57,619 nt of DNA from Nostoc sp. KVJ20 (GCF_001712795.1 NZ_KV757561.1:1-57619), one strand, 5' to 3'; shown: positions 1-9,357, counted from the first letter of the stretch. The notes: a model not told the origin generated them from the letters alone. A program made the numbers and translations.

Positions 1-2
1 CC

Positions 3-752
3 CCACTTTTAAAACATCCTCTGAAGAATCGTCCTTTTCCTCCACTTTGGAATGCCATTATTGAGAATAATCTTCCTATCTTTCTCTGCCTTTCTCCCGA
101 TGAAATCAGGCGACTTCAGGGGCATATTCAAGTTTTCTTAGCAGAAAAGCAATTTATTGGCTGTAGAGGATTACAGGTAACGGAGGAAATGAAACTGATC
201 CTTGCTGCGATCGCCTGTTTACTCCTATTAAATGAACGTGGGCAGTACTTTCCCAAACTTCGTTCAATTCTGGTATATCCCAATGCTTATTTTGTTCAGG
301 AAACGAATTCTGTCGGACAATATGTTGTTGAAGAAAGGCGTGTAGCAAGACTGGGTGAATCGTGGACAAATGACCAATTAGTAGTGTCTTGGGAACAGGT
401 GAAACAAGACACAAATAACTGGAGAGATGGACGTAATGTTGTGCTTCATGAATTCGCCCATCAATTAGATCAAGAAAATGGTAAAGCTGAAGGAGTTCCG
501 ATACTGCAACACAACTCAGACTATACTATTTGGGCGAAGGTGATGACAGAAGCATATCAGCAACTTTGTAATGATGTTTTACAAGGTGTAAAGACGGTAA
601 TGGATAGCTATGGTGCAACAAATCCCGCAGAATTTTTCGCCGTAGCGACTGAGACATTCTTTGAGAAACCGCACCAATTGTTATCCAAGCATCCGGCACT
701 TTATGAGCAACTGCAACGTTACTATCAATTAGATCCTGTGCAATGGGCGTGA
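3..752 (+). CDS. mtfA: MtfA-type zinc peptidase (M90), 5' truncated by window edge
   Basis: Zinc-dependent peptidase of the MtfA/DgsA anti-repressor family (M90). The frame is open from base 3, and the 62 codons before the first ATG (189) read like the normal MtfA N-terminus, so the real start lies left of the window and ATG 189 is internal. Seen directly: HEFAH at 447-461 with the downstream Glu in NPAEFF, together the metal ligands and general base of the family, and the conserved YPNAYF segment. In E. coli MtfA binds Mlc and modulates sugar uptake; that role is not transferable here because no Mlc partner is visible. The C-terminus ends in the usual YYQLDP segment, so the 3' end is complete. 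Confidence 0.85.
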   Translation, partial: PLLKHPLKNRPFPPLWNAIIENNLPIFLCLSPDEIRRLQGHIQVFLAEKQFIGCRGLQVTEEMKLILAAIACLLLLNERGQYFPKLRSILVYPNAYFVQETNSVGQYVVEERRVARLGESWTNDQLVVSWEQVKQDTNNWRDGRNVVLHEFAHQLDQENGKAEGVPILQHNSDYTIWAKVMTEAYQQLCNDVLQGVKTVMDSYGATNPAEFFAVATETFFEKPHQLLSKHPALYEQLQRYYQLDPVQWA

Positions 753-873
753 AGTAAGCAAGAACGAATCACGACATTATGTCCAGTTAATCAACTTACT
801 TCAAAAATGTTTTACAAATTACGAATTACGTTAGCGACGCAGGAGCGTCATTACGAATTACGAATTATTTTAA

Positions 874-1329
874 TTAGGAGGTTTTCATCGCCAGAATCTT
901 CAAAGCTATTGCTTCAGGGACAGGCATTACAGATAACCGATTTCCTTGTCTCAGCAACATTAACTCTTCGGCGCTAAACTTCTCTTTGAGTATTGATAGT
1001 AATATGGGGTTAGAAAAAGTCTCGACAAATTCCACTACAACTGTTTGCCAGCGAGGGGATTCAAAACTTGATTTCGGGTCGTAGTATTTACTTTCTGGAT
1101 CAAATTGGGTCGGGTCAGCAATATCTTTTTTCACTACACGCATTAACCCAGAAATACCGGGAGGATTAGTGCTGGAGTGATAGAAAAAAGCTAAGTCTCC
1201 TTCATCCATTTGGCGCAAAAAGTTGCGAGCTTGGTAATTGCGAACACCGTCCCAGATAGTCTCGTTCTGCTGTTGCAAGTCAGCAATACTATAGGCTTCT
1301 GGTTCTGATTTCATTAACCAATAATTCAT
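874..1329 (-). CDS. EVE (PUA-like) domain protein
   Basis: A 151-residue stand-alone EVE domain. The family hallmarks are in order: WLMKSEP at the N-terminus, WDGVRNYQARN near residues 26-36, GDLAFFYHS, the GISGLMRV strand, then a YYDPKS/PRW segment. EVE domains are PUA-like folds thought to read modified bases in nucleic acid; the substrate here is unknown. Length matches the usual single-domain proteins (about 150 residues). ATG start at 1329. The gene is convergent with the mtfA-like gene and probably monocistronic. Confidence 0.9.
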   Translation of the reverse strand: MNYWLMKSEPEAYSIADLQQQNETIWDGVRNYQARNFLRQMDEGDLAFFYHSSTNPPGISGLMRVVKKDIADPTQFDPESKYYDPKSSFESPRWQTVVVEFVETFSNPILLSILKEKFSAEELMLLRQGNRLSVMPVPEAIALKILAMKTS

Positions 1330-1385
1330 CTACAGAAATTATGTATATACAAAAGTATTTTATTTTTGAGCAGGCAAGTAAGTTC

Positions 1386-1434
1386 GTAGTAAGGACTTTA
1401 TTCCTTATTTTCTAAGCACTAAAGTGCTTACTAC
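1386..1434. repeat. Double-hairpin dispersed repeat, copy 1
   Basis: The outer inverted repeat GTAGTAAG/CTTACTAC encloses two small palindromes (AAGGACTTTATTCCTT-like and AGCACTAAAGTGCT). A second copy lies at 47765-47811, so this is a dispersed family and not gene-specific regulation. Confidence 0.7.
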
Positions 1435-1464
1435 AAGCCTTCTTGCACTAGGGAATAATTTAGC

Positions 1465-2109
1465 TTAACTGCGGTAAGCTATAACAGCATAAAACGGATC
1501 TCCTCCAGGTGCGCCCAACCACTGCAAGAAATTCGGTAATGTTGATTTTTGAGCTATAACCTCTGCGGTTGTAAATCCTGGAACTGACGCGAAGTAAGCT
1601 TTGACTAATTCCACTCGCTGTGCTTCTGAAGCCTCTCGCCAAGCTTGAATTGCTTTTTCAAAAAACATCCGGTTAGAAAAGCTGATAATTGCGACACCAC
1701 CAGGTTTCAGGATGCGGTAAATTTCGGAAAATATTGCTTCTGGATATTGCACATACTGCACTGATACGCAATTTAGAACAGCATCAAAATCTCCATCTGG
1801 TAAGGGTAACTGCGGATTTTCGTTAAGATTTTGGACAAAGTAATGATTTAAGCGGGAATTTCGTGCTAGTTCCTCGGCATTGAGTCCGTGTCCCTCCACA
1901 TGGTCAAACTCCATCTCTTCTGGTAGATGAGACACCCAGCTGCTCATCATATCAAAAATACGGGTGTTGGGTTTTAGGCGATCGCGATATAAATCCGTTA
2001 ACTGTTGAATAAATCCTTCATCCACATGGGTTACGAAGCGGGGATAGGCATAGAATAGCTTATCGTCTTTATCGTCTAATTTCAGGCGTTGATTCGGTCT
2101 TAACTGCAT
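1465..2109 (-). CDS. Class I SAM-dependent methyltransferase
   Basis: A 214-residue protein with the C-terminal half of a Rossmann methyltransferase: an acidic strand then DFDAVLNCVSVQYV near residues 105-118 (motif II region) and RILKPGGVAIISFSNRMF (motif III). The glycine-rich motif I is poorly preserved: residues 53-65 read DMMSSWVSHLPEE in place of a GxGxG loop, as in some cyanobacterial homologues annotated only as methyltransferases. The substrate cannot be inferred. It stands alone between the EVE gene and a repeat-rich spacer. Confidence 0.8.
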   Translation of the reverse strand: MQLRPNQRLKLDDKDDKLFYAYPRFVTHVDEGFIQQLTDLYRDRLKPNTRIFDMMSSWVSHLPEEMEFDHVEGHGLNAEELARNSRLNHYFVQNLNENPQLPLPDGDFDAVLNCVSVQYVQYPEAIFSEIYRILKPGGVAIISFSNRMFFEKAIQAWREASEAQRVELVKAYFASVPGFTTAEVIAQKSTLPNFLQWLGAPGGDPFYAVIAYRS

Positions 2110-2199
2110 AAATCCCTATTTTGGAAGACTGTTTCCGACAATTGCGGCAATTTCAGGTATTTTTAAACAATCCCTATGTAAGATATTTTATTGAAGAAG

Positions 2200-2325
2200 A
2201 ATTCAGAAGTCAGAATTCAGGAGTCAGAATCAAGACGCTCGAATACTCGCTAACGCTGCGCTATCCGCCACTCGCACAGAATTCATTCTGAATTCTGACT
2301 CCTGACTCCTGACTCCTGAATTCTG
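2200..2325. repeat. STRR fold-back (AATTCAGGAGTCAG type)
   Basis: Tandem heptamer-like units on the left (CAGAATTCAGGAGTC at 2211) are the reverse complement of units on the right (GACTCCTGAATTCTG ending 2325). About 80 bases between them include a GCTAACGCTGCGC-type palindromic repeat common in Nostoc genomes. It can form a long hairpin in the spacer between divergent genes. Confidence 0.75.
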
Positions 2326-2387
2326 TTTCGATAACAGCAGGACACTTAAACGAATCTAAGTAGCAGCATTCAATTTTTATCAATTCA

Positions 2388-4046
2388 ATGTTATATAAAT
2401 TACCATTGTTGCAGTATATTTGGCGTCAAATCCGCCTAGTCGGATCATTACCCTATTTTAGTTTGTTAGTTTGGATACTCCCCTTATTATTATTTACTTC
2501 TGGGCACAATAGTCTGATGGCACACGATGAAGCTCTTTATGCTTCGCGGGCCCGTCTGATGTTTGATTCTGGTAATTGGATAGCTCCTTGGGAAAAGGCA
2601 CATCACAAAACCCCTGGACCTTATTGGCTAATTGCTAGTTTCTACCAGCTCTTTGGTGTTAGTGATACTACTGCGCGTCTTCCTAGTATGATTGCTGGCA
2701 TTTTGAGCTTATGGCTTGTGTATGAAATCGGCAAAATTATGCTAGGCAAAAAATTAGCTTGGCTAGCTGCTGCAATTTTAAGTGTAGAATTTCTCTGGCT
2801 ACAATACTCTCGCTTAAGTACACCTGATGTAGCTATGGTTCTTTTGGTTCTTTTAGCTATTTGGTCTTTTATTAAAACGGAATTACATCCTAAATATCGC
2901 TATTTTTGGACTTTTCTAGCTGGTTTAAGTTTAGGTTTAGGCTTCTTAGTCAGAAGCTTTATGATTTTTTTGCCAATCACAGGTTTATTACCTTATTTAA
3001 TTTGGGAACATCGCCGTCATCGTCATCTTACTAACCCCATTTTATATTTAGGATTTTTCGTAGGTTTAATACCTACTTGTGTTTGGCTGTGGTTAAGTTG
3101 GCTGCACTATGGAAATCAGAGTTTTGAAGAGTTGCTCAACTTTCTTTTGTTTCTAAGTTCTAATGACCCTTATGATAATGGGCCGCTATTCTATATATGG
3201 AATATTCCTTTAAAATCATTTCCTTGGGCTTTCTTCGGACTTTTAGGTTTGTTTTTGACTGTCCGTCGTCCAATTAGTCGCTACAATTTAATATTAGTTG
3301 GCTTTCCACTTGTCTTATTTTTGGAACTGAGCTTTTTTACTACTCGTTTCCCTCATTATAGTCTTCTCCTTTATCCATTCATAGCTTTGCTTGCATCTGT
3401 AGGTTTAAACTGGCTAGGTAATATTTATCAAACAAGAAATTCCTCAGAATTACCTCTTCCAAAAGGTAAAAAAAATGTATCAAATCTTTTCGCCAAGCAG
3501 AATCTTCCCCGGAATCTTAGTTATGGCTTTGGTGGGTTAGGTATTTTACTGATTATGGCGAGTATTGTGATTATTAGTTGGGGTGGTTCTGATATCCGTA
3601 AGTATGCAACTATTGGCTTGGCTATGGGATTGGGTTGGCTAATTTTACCTGGGGTGTGGATTAGTCGTTACCACTTTGGCAAGAAGTTTCTTACAGCCCG
3701 TTACTGGATTGCAGGTTGGCTAATTCCCTGTTGGCTAGCTTTGGCGGCGATAGGTAGCATAGGCCTGTTAAGCGATTATAATCCTGTTTTTAGAACTTTT
3801 TTACAACAACCTGCGATCGCCTCAATTCTCCAATCTCATCCTATCTACTTTGTGCAAATGGACGATAAAATCCAAGTAATGCTTGATTTCTATCTTCCTA
3901 TTCAAGCTCAACCGGTTGTCTCTATTTCCCAAGTACCCGCTTTAAGCTATGCTTGGATTTATACTAACCAGACCCCTAAATTATCTCGGCCTCACCGTAT
4001 TATCGATACAGTCAAAGAGTATCAGTTTATTCAAGTTCTTCCCTAA
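2388..4046 (+). CDS. GT39-family membrane glycosyltransferase (ArnT/PMT-like)
   Basis: An integral-membrane glycosyltransferase of 552 residues with about 10-12 hydrophobic segments. The first extracytoplasmic loop carries HDEALYASRARLM near residues 46-58; the Asp-Glu pair is the GT39/ArnT catalytic signature. It is followed by KTPGPYWLIASFYQLFG and TARLPS, also family hallmarks. Such enzymes move a sugar from a polyprenyl-phosphate donor to lipid or protein at the outer face of the plasma membrane; donor and acceptor are unknown. ATG start at 2388 immediately precedes a Lys-poor, hydrophobic N-terminus. The MarR gene begins 74 bases downstream and is probably a separate unit. Confidence 0.85.
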   Translation: MLYKLPLLQYIWRQIRLVGSLPYFSLLVWILPLLLFTSGHNSLMAHDEALYASRARLMFDSGNWIAPWEKAHHKTPGPYWLIASFYQLFGVSDTTARLPSMIAGILSLWLVYEIGKIMLGKKLAWLAAAILSVEFLWLQYSRLSTPDVAMVLLVLLAIWSFIKTELHPKYRYFWTFLAGLSLGLGFLVRSFMIFLPITGLLPYLIWEHRRHRHLTNPILYLGFFVGLIPTCVWLWLSWLHYGNQSFEELLNFLLFLSSNDPYDNGPLFYIWNIPLKSFPWAFFGLLGLFLTVRRPISRYNLILVGFPLVLFLELSFFTTRFPHYSLLLYPFIALLASVGLNWLGNIYQTRNSSELPLPKGKKNVSNLFAKQNLPRNLSYGFGGLGILLIMASIVIISWGGSDIRKYATIGLAMGLGWLILPGVWISRYHFGKKFLTARYWIAGWLIPCWLALAAIGSIGLLSDYNPVFRTFLQQPAIASILQSHPIYFVQMDDKIQVMLDFYLPIQAQPVVSISQVPALSYAWIYTNQTPKLSRPHRIIDTVKEYQFIQVLP

Positions 4047-4096
4047 GATAGATGCAAAGCAACTGTTGCTAAAAAAGATTAATCTAGTTACAATAG

Positions 4097-4108
4097 TACG
4101 TACACTAA
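4097..4108 (+). promoter_or_regulatory. Putative MarR operator, copy 1
   Basis: TACGTACACTAA lies 12 bases before the marR ATG. The same motif recurs twice before the exporter operon (4651 and 4690). Shared position in front of both units suggests autoregulation; this is inference from the repeat alone. Confidence 0.45.
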
Positions 4109-4120
4109 GTATTTTGCTAA

Positions 4121-4588
4121 ATGGTTTCTACATCTAATCAGTCCCCAGCTTTAGAGTCGTGGCAGCAAAATCTGGCACCATACAATTTAGGTTACAGAAT
4201 CAAATTAGTTTCACAATTGCTCAGTCGCAAATTTACTGAGAGGCTAGAACCCTTTGGATTGACGCCATTTCACTGGCTGGTTTTGTGCTGTTTATGGCAA
4301 GAAGATGGTTTACCTACTTCTAGTATTGGGGACAAACTCAAACAAGTGGGAGGGACTTTGACAGGTGTACTAGATCGCATGGAAGAACGCGGCTTGGTGC
4401 GTCGAGAACGCGATACCCACGATCGCCGGATCTGGCGGATTTGGCTAACCGATGCAGGTAAAGAACTAGAAGCTGTCTTACCGCCAATCGCCGCAGCCGT
4501 GCGTGATGAAGCGATGGAAGGTATTTCTTTTGCTGACCGAGAACTGTTTTCCCAAATCTTGAATCGGGCGATCGCTAACCTCTCCTAA
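4121..4588 (+). CDS. MarR-family transcriptional regulator
   Basis: A 155-residue winged-helix regulator. Residues 47-110 hold the MarR fold: LTPFHWLVLCCL, then recognition-helix region GDKLKQVGGTLTGVLDRMEERGLV, and the wing with the DTHDRR signature (DxR) at residues 98-103. N- and C-terminal helices for dimerisation are present. It is followed by a HlyD-type adaptor and a DHA2 exporter in the same direction, the typical emrRAB arrangement, so it probably represses the pump and itself and is released by a small ligand. The 158-base spacer to the adaptor gene carries two copies of a 12-bp motif also found upstream of this gene. Confidence 0.92.
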   Translation: MVSTSNQSPALESWQQNLAPYNLGYRIKLVSQLLSRKFTERLEPFGLTPFHWLVLCCLWQEDGLPTSSIGDKLKQVGGTLTGVLDRMEERGLVRRERDTHDRRIWRIWLTDAGKELEAVLPPIAAAVRDEAMEGISFADRELFSQILNRAIANLS

Positions 4589-4650
4589 AAGCTCATCCTA
4601 TAATCACCCGACCGGGGGAAGTGATGTCAGGATTGGTTTTGAGATAATAC

Positions 4651-4662
4651 TACGCATACTAA
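4651..4662 (+). promoter_or_regulatory. Putative MarR operator, copy 2
   Basis: TACGCATACTAA, 84 bases before the adaptor gene; direct repeat of the sites at 4097 and 4690. Confidence 0.45.
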
Positions 4663-4689
4663 GGAAAAAAGATTTTTTTCAGGAAATAT

Positions 4690-4701
4690 TACGCATTCTA
4701 A
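4690..4701 (+). promoter_or_regulatory. Putative MarR operator, copy 3
   Basis: TACGCATTCTAA, 39 bases from copy 2 (start to start) and 45 bases before the adaptor ATG. Direct repeats on one face of the DNA suggest cooperative binding. Confidence 0.45.
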
Positions 4702-4746
4702 ATAAACGACTATCAATCAAATTATCGAACAAGCGAGTTAAGAATC

Positions 4747-6189
4747 ATGAGCGCTAATACTTTTAACGGACACAACCAAAACAAGATCCCAGTTATAGAA
4801 AAAGAAATGATTCCTGATTCAGAGACTTTAGAAGCTGTGACTGTAACAACAGAAGCACCTGAGATCGGGAAAGAAGTTCCACCGAAGCGGAAAAAACCGA
4901 CTGCTTTAATTTTGGCAGGATTAGGTGTCGCTGCGATCGCCGCAGGTACTTTTGGTTATCACTACTGGCAATATGCCTCTACCCATCAGGAAACAGACAA
5001 CGCCACCGTTGCGGGAAATATTCACCAAATTAGTAGTCGCATTCCCGGAACCGTAAGTCAGGTGCTTGTGAATGATAACCAACTGGTGCAACCAGGACAA
5101 TTGTTAGTGGAGTTAGATCCACGAGACTATCAAAGTAAGGTACAACAAGCCGCCGCAGCCCTAGAAAATGCTCAAAGTCAAGCGCAAGCTGCCCAAGCAA
5201 ATATTGCTTTAACTTCACAAACCACTAGTGGGAAGACAACCCAAGCGCAGGGGGATGTCAGCGGTGCAGTAGCAGCAATTTCCACAGCCCAAGCAGCAGT
5301 ACAAGAAGCCCAAGCTGGGATACCCGCCGCGCAAGCCCAAGTCAGACTAGCCCAAGCAGGAATTCCCGCCGCCCAAGCGCAGGTAGCGCAAGCCAATGCG
5401 AATTTGGAAAAAGCTCAAACAGATTACAATCGCTACAACGAGTTGTATAAGACAGGTGCGATCGCTCGTCAGCAGTTAGACACCGCTAAAGCAGATTATG
5501 ATGTCGCTTCCGCACAAAAAAACGCCGCCATTCAGGGAGTAGAACAAGCCCAAGCCAAGTTAGCCTCCGCCAAAGTTGGTGTAGCCCAAGCCCAATCTCA
5601 ATTAGCACAAGCACAAGAAAATGTAGTTAGCGCCCAAGCTAAATTGGCAGCATCCAAGGGTGGATTGCAACAAGCTACCGCCGGTGGACAAGATACAACA
5701 GTAAAACGTAGTCAATACGAAGCGGCAAAAGCTGCGATCGCGCAATCAGAAGCATCGCTTAAAGACGCACAATTGCAACTATCCTATGCCAACATTACCG
5801 CGCCCAGTGCCGGACGCATAGGTAGGAAAAACGTGGAAGTTGGCAACCGAGTCCAATCGGGAACACCATTAATGGCGATCGTGGATAACAGCTATTGGGT
5901 AATTGCAAACTTCAAAGAAACTCAATTAGAAAAGATGCGGCCACAAGAGCCAGTAGAAATCAAGCTAGATGCTTTCCCTCATCATACCTTTATTGGTCGT
6001 GTTGACAGTATTTCGCCAGCTTCCGGCGCTCAGTTTGCCTTATTGCCACCGGATAACGCTACAGGTAACTTTACCAAAGTTGTGCAGCGCATTCCAGTAA
6101 AAATAGTTTTCGACCAAAAGAGTATTCAAGGTTACGAATCGCGGATTACACCGGGGATGTCTGCGGAAGTTGCTGTGGAAGTTAAGTAG
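4747..6189 (+). CDS. emrA: HlyD/EmrA-family membrane fusion protein
   Basis: Periplasmic adaptor of a multidrug export system, 480 residues. Order: acidic cytoplasmic N-terminus (1-50), one membrane anchor (about 51-72), lipoyl-like half starting TDNATVAGNIHQISSRIPG near 83-101, a very long Ala/Gln-rich coiled-coil hairpin (about 130-345), second lipoyl half ending in NITAPSAGRIG, then the beta-barrel region. E. coli EmrA is about 390 residues; the extra length is in the hairpin, which is built of AQAQ-type repeats and may reach further toward an outer-membrane channel. No TolC gene is in the window. Co-directional with the exporter gene 202 bases downstream. Confidence 0.92.
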   Translation: MSANTFNGHNQNKIPVIEKEMIPDSETLEAVTVTTEAPEIGKEVPPKRKKPTALILAGLGVAAIAAGTFGYHYWQYASTHQETDNATVAGNIHQISSRIPGTVSQVLVNDNQLVQPGQLLVELDPRDYQSKVQQAAAALENAQSQAQAAQANIALTSQTTSGKTTQAQGDVSGAVAAISTAQAAVQEAQAGIPAAQAQVRLAQAGIPAAQAQVAQANANLEKAQTDYNRYNELYKTGAIARQQLDTAKADYDVASAQKNAAIQGVEQAQAKLASAKVGVAQAQSQLAQAQENVVSAQAKLAASKGGLQQATAGGQDTTVKRSQYEAAKAAIAQSEASLKDAQLQLSYANITAPSAGRIGRKNVEVGNRVQSGTPLMAIVDNSYWVIANFKETQLEKMRPQEPVEIKLDAFPHHTFIGRVDSISPASGAQFALLPPDNATGNFTKVVQRIPVKIVFDQKSIQGYESRITPGMSAEVAVEVK

Positions 6190-6370
6190 GTCATTTGTCA
6201 TTGGTCGTTTGTCATTGGTCATTTGTCACAAGATAAACGAATAATGACGAAAATTTTAATACGATTTAATCATCAGAATTTGTGCTAAGTAAATCGGTGG
6301 GAGTAAAGCAAACTATTTTCAAACATCATCTTAAAACCATTACTAATGACAAATGACAAATGACAAATAA
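6190..6370. repeat. STRR pair GTCATTT/AAATGAC in the emrA-emrB spacer
   Basis: GTCATTTGTCATTGG-type tandem units at about 6190-6226 are matched in inverse orientation by ACAAATGACAAATGAC at about 6346-6366. The fold-back lies between two genes of one presumed operon and could affect downstream expression or mRNA stability. Confidence 0.65.
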
Positions 6371-6391
6371 CTTTAAAACAGGAAAAACATT

Positions 6392-7972
6392 ATGGCTAAT
6401 ACAGGTGTAATTTATCAGCAAGCGCCGCCAGAACGTGTCCCGATAAAAACGTGGATTGGTGTATTAGCCAGTATGCTTGGCGCATTTATGGCGGTATTAG
6501 ATATTCAAATAACTAATGCTTCGCTGCAAGATATTCAAGCAAGTTTGGGAGCAACTCTAGAAGAAGGTTCTTGGATATCTACAGCGTATCTTGTTGCAGA
6601 AATTGTGGTCATTCCTCTCACAGGATGGTTATCACGAGTGTTTTCTCTGCGGCGTTATCTATTAGTAAATACTGCACTATTTATTTTCTTTTCTATATGC
6701 TGTGCTTGGTCGTGGAATCTCAATTCCATGATTTTATTTCGCGCCTTACAAGGTTTTAGTGGGGGAGTATTAATTCCCACCGCTATGACAGTTGTCTTAA
6801 CAACTTTACCCCAATCTAAGCAATCAGTTGGACTGGCTGCATTTGGATTTAGTGCAGTTTTTGCACCCTCAATTGGCCCAACATTGGGAGGTTGGTTAAC
6901 AGAAAACTTTGGTTGGGAATACAACTTTTATATAAATGTAATTCCAGGGGCATTAATGCTGGCTGGTGTTTGGTACGGAATTAAGCAAGAACGTCCCCAA
7001 ATTAGTTTACTGAAACAAGGTGATTGGTGGGGAATTATTGCAATGGCTCTTGGGTTAGGTTCCCTACAAATTGTTTTAGAAGAAGGTAGCCGCAAAGATT
7101 GGTTTAGTTCAGCACTGATTTTGCGCTTAAGTGTAATTGCAGTAATTTTTTTGGCAATATTTTTCTTTATAGAATTAACTCGGAAGCAACCATTTATTAA
7201 TTTACGACTTTTGTTTAGGCGTAACTTTGGTTTAGCCAGTATTGTCAATGTGTCGCTGGGAGTAGGATTGTATGGTTCAATTTATATTTTACCGCTGTAT
7301 CTCGCCCAAATTCAAAAGTACAATGCGCTGCAAATTGGTGAAGTACTAATTTGGGCTGGTATTCCCCAACTTTTTATTATTCCCCTCATACCCAAATTGA
7401 TGCAACGCATTGATGTGCGCTTAATGGTAGCCGTTGGTGTAACATTGTTTTCTATTAGTGCATTTATGAACTCTGGAATGACTAATGAAACAGGATTAGA
7501 TCAGTTATGCTGGTCGCAATTTGTGCGTGCAATGGGACAACCTCTAATTATGGTACCACTGACATCTATCGCCACTGCTGGATTAAGTCCAAAAGAAGCA
7601 GGTTCGGCAAGTGGTTTATTTAATATGATGCGGAATATGGGCGGTTCTATAGGAATTGCATCTTTAGCAACTTTATTAAGTAATAGAGAACAATTTCACT
7701 CGAATAGATTGGGTGATGGAATATCTTTATATAACCCAGAAACTCAACAGCGAATTGACCAAATGACACAGTATTTTATCAGTCGAGGAGCAGATTTGAG
7801 TACAGCGCAAAATCAAGCGATCGCATCTATATCCAACATCGTCCGCCGAGAAGCATTTGTGATGGCTTTTAACGATTGTTTCTACTTTATTGGCATTGCA
7901 TTGTTGCTCAGTGGAATTGCCGTTTTATTCTTCAAAAAGGTGAAGCCAACTGCTGGCGTTGTCGCTCATTAG
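6392..7972 (+). CDS. emrB: DHA2-family (14-TM) drug:H+ antiporter, EmrB/QacA type
   Basis: Major facilitator of 526 residues with about 14 hydrophobic segments. Family signatures seen: LDIQITNASLQDIQASLGA in TM1 (the motif D1 of DHA2 proteins), WISTAYLVAEIVVIPLTGWLS, and the TM5 motif around GPTLGGWLTENFGWEYNFYIN. It exports hydrophobic compounds with the preceding EmrA-like adaptor. ATG at 6392 is preceded by AGGAAAA. Probably controlled by the MarR gene upstream. Confidence 0.93.
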   Translation: MANTGVIYQQAPPERVPIKTWIGVLASMLGAFMAVLDIQITNASLQDIQASLGATLEEGSWISTAYLVAEIVVIPLTGWLSRVFSLRRYLLVNTALFIFFSICCAWSWNLNSMILFRALQGFSGGVLIPTAMTVVLTTLPQSKQSVGLAAFGFSAVFAPSIGPTLGGWLTENFGWEYNFYINVIPGALMLAGVWYGIKQERPQISLLKQGDWWGIIAMALGLGSLQIVLEEGSRKDWFSSALILRLSVIAVIFLAIFFFIELTRKQPFINLRLLFRRNFGLASIVNVSLGVGLYGSIYILPLYLAQIQKYNALQIGEVLIWAGIPQLFIIPLIPKLMQRIDVRLMVAVGVTLFSISAFMNSGMTNETGLDQLCWSQFVRAMGQPLIMVPLTSIATAGLSPKEAGSASGLFNMMRNMGGSIGIASLATLLSNREQFHSNRLGDGISLYNPETQQRIDQMTQYFISRGADLSTAQNQAIASISNIVRREAFVMAFNDCFYFIGIALLLSGIAVLFFKKVKPTAGVVAH

Positions 7973-8020
7973 ATTTGTTCTATGGGTTAAAATGTTTGAT
8001 AAAGCTACTAAGGTACTAAA

Positions 8021-8602
8021 ATGGTCATTAGCCAAAGTGAGTACTATATCTCCCCAGAAGAATATTTAGAGGGCGAGAAATTTAGTGAAATCAAACACGA
8101 ATATATTGATGGTCAAGTCTACGCAATGGCAGGAGCAAGTGATGCTCATGTCACAGTTAGCCTAAATGTATCTATGCTACTGCGTAACCATCTCCGGGGT
8201 AGTGGATGCCGTGTCTATATGTTAGATATGAAAGCACAAATTGATGTCATCAACCGCTATTTTTATCCAGATGCAATGGTGACTTGTGATATACGAGATA
8301 AAGAATTTGAATATTTTAAGTGTTATCCTTGCTTAATTATCGAAGTGCTTTCTGAGTCAACAGAAGGCTATGACAGAGGGAAGAAATTTGCTAGTTACCG
8401 ACACTTAGAATCACTACAAGAATATGTGCTAATTTCACCAGACCGAATGAGTGTAGAATGCTTCCGCCGTAATGAAGAAGGACATTGGGTACTTTATCCT
8501 TATGAAAAAGGGGAAGAAGTGCATTTAGCTAGCGTTGATTTTCGTTGTGCGATCGCAGAAATATATGAAGATGTATTATTAGTAGATGAGAATATTTCCT
8601 AA
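8021..8602 (+). CDS. Uma2-family putative endonuclease (DUF820)
   Basis: A 193-residue PD-(D/E)XK-fold protein of the Uma2 family, abundant in cyanobacteria. Seen: HEYIDGQVYAMAGAS near residues 26-40, PDA at 83-85, E108 in IIEVLS, and D118 with K121 in YDRGKKFASY. The family active-site residues are all present. Function is unproven; the class is predicted to be nuclease and often travels with mobile DNA. The 3' end overlaps by 4 bases with an opposing Uma2 gene. Confidence 0.88.
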   Translation: MVISQSEYYISPEEYLEGEKFSEIKHEYIDGQVYAMAGASDAHVTVSLNVSMLLRNHLRGSGCRVYMLDMKAQIDVINRYFYPDAMVTCDIRDKEFEYFKCYPCLIIEVLSESTEGYDRGKKFASYRHLESLQEYVLISPDRMSVECFRRNEEGHWVLYPYEKGEEVHLASVDFRCAIAEIYEDVLLVDENIS

Positions 8603-9357
8603 TCCAACATTTCTGGGTCAATTCCTAAAGCATTGAGTTGTTCAGCAGAGAGCGATCGCAATTTCTCTACAATTCTCTCCCGCTTTTGTTGCTCAATCAC
8701 AGCACGTTCCTCACCCGTTAACAGTAAATTTCCTTGTGCATCCCACCAGCGCAACCAAGGTAACTCTGCATTCTGATAAAATCCTTGCCAGATTCCTAAC
8801 TCTACATCCATAGGAACAATTGGGTAATGTCCCCGTTCATTGGGTTTCATCAGTTGATAAGTATTATCAACTAGGTGGTAAACTTCCACTTGCGCTTTTG
8901 CTACTTCATAAATCCCATAATAAGGCACTCGAATTGCCTGCTCATAAACCCAAAACTTACCAACATTTCCACCTTCCCCTTGAGATGGCGGTGTGTTATC
9001 TCGTTCTTCGGAACCATCTCCAGAGACAAATTCCAGCACAATCAAGGGTGCAATATACTCCTTCCACAGCACATAAGAACGGCGCATTTTACCGTCAAGT
9101 GTCGGTGGTACATTGGGTACATAAAACCAGTCTGGTGCTTCAGCCCCTTTCTCAGGAGGATCTGTCAATCCCCAGTAGATACCAGAATCTTGTCCGATAC
9201 AATATTGATTGTCAGGATGAAGTTTCTCTAGAACAGGTTTAATTGAATCTGTGATTAAAATGCTTTGTGAATGCTCCTGAAGATTTTTCACAAATGTACC
9301 GTCTGAGTCTGGTAACTGGGTGTGATCAGGTAAAGTTAATGCCGATAAAGAAGTCAT
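8599..9357 (-). CDS. Uma2-family putative endonuclease, long form
   Basis: A 252-residue Uma2 member of the longer subgroup. It has WKEYIAPLIVLEFVSGDGSEERD, an insert, then GKFWVYEQAI, which supply the catalytic Glu and Lys equivalents, and a charged helical tail (RAVIEQQKRERIVEKLRSL) ending LGIDPEML, a tail typical of this subgroup. ATG at 9357 is preferred to the TTG four codons upstream. It is convergent and overlapping with the neighbouring Uma2 gene, but sequence similarity between the two is low, so a recent duplication is unlikely. Confidence 0.85.
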   Translation of the reverse strand: MTSLSALTLPDHTQLPDSDGTFVKNLQEHSQSILITDSIKPVLEKLHPDNQYCIGQDSGIYWGLTDPPEKGAEAPDWFYVPNVPPTLDGKMRRSYVLWKEYIAPLIVLEFVSGDGSEERDNTPPSQGEGGNVGKFWVYEQAIRVPYYGIYEVAKAQVEVYHLVDNTYQLMKPNERGHYPIVPMDVELGIWQGFYQNAELPWLRWWDAQGNLLLTGEERAVIEQQKRERIVEKLRSLSAEQLNALGIDPEMLD

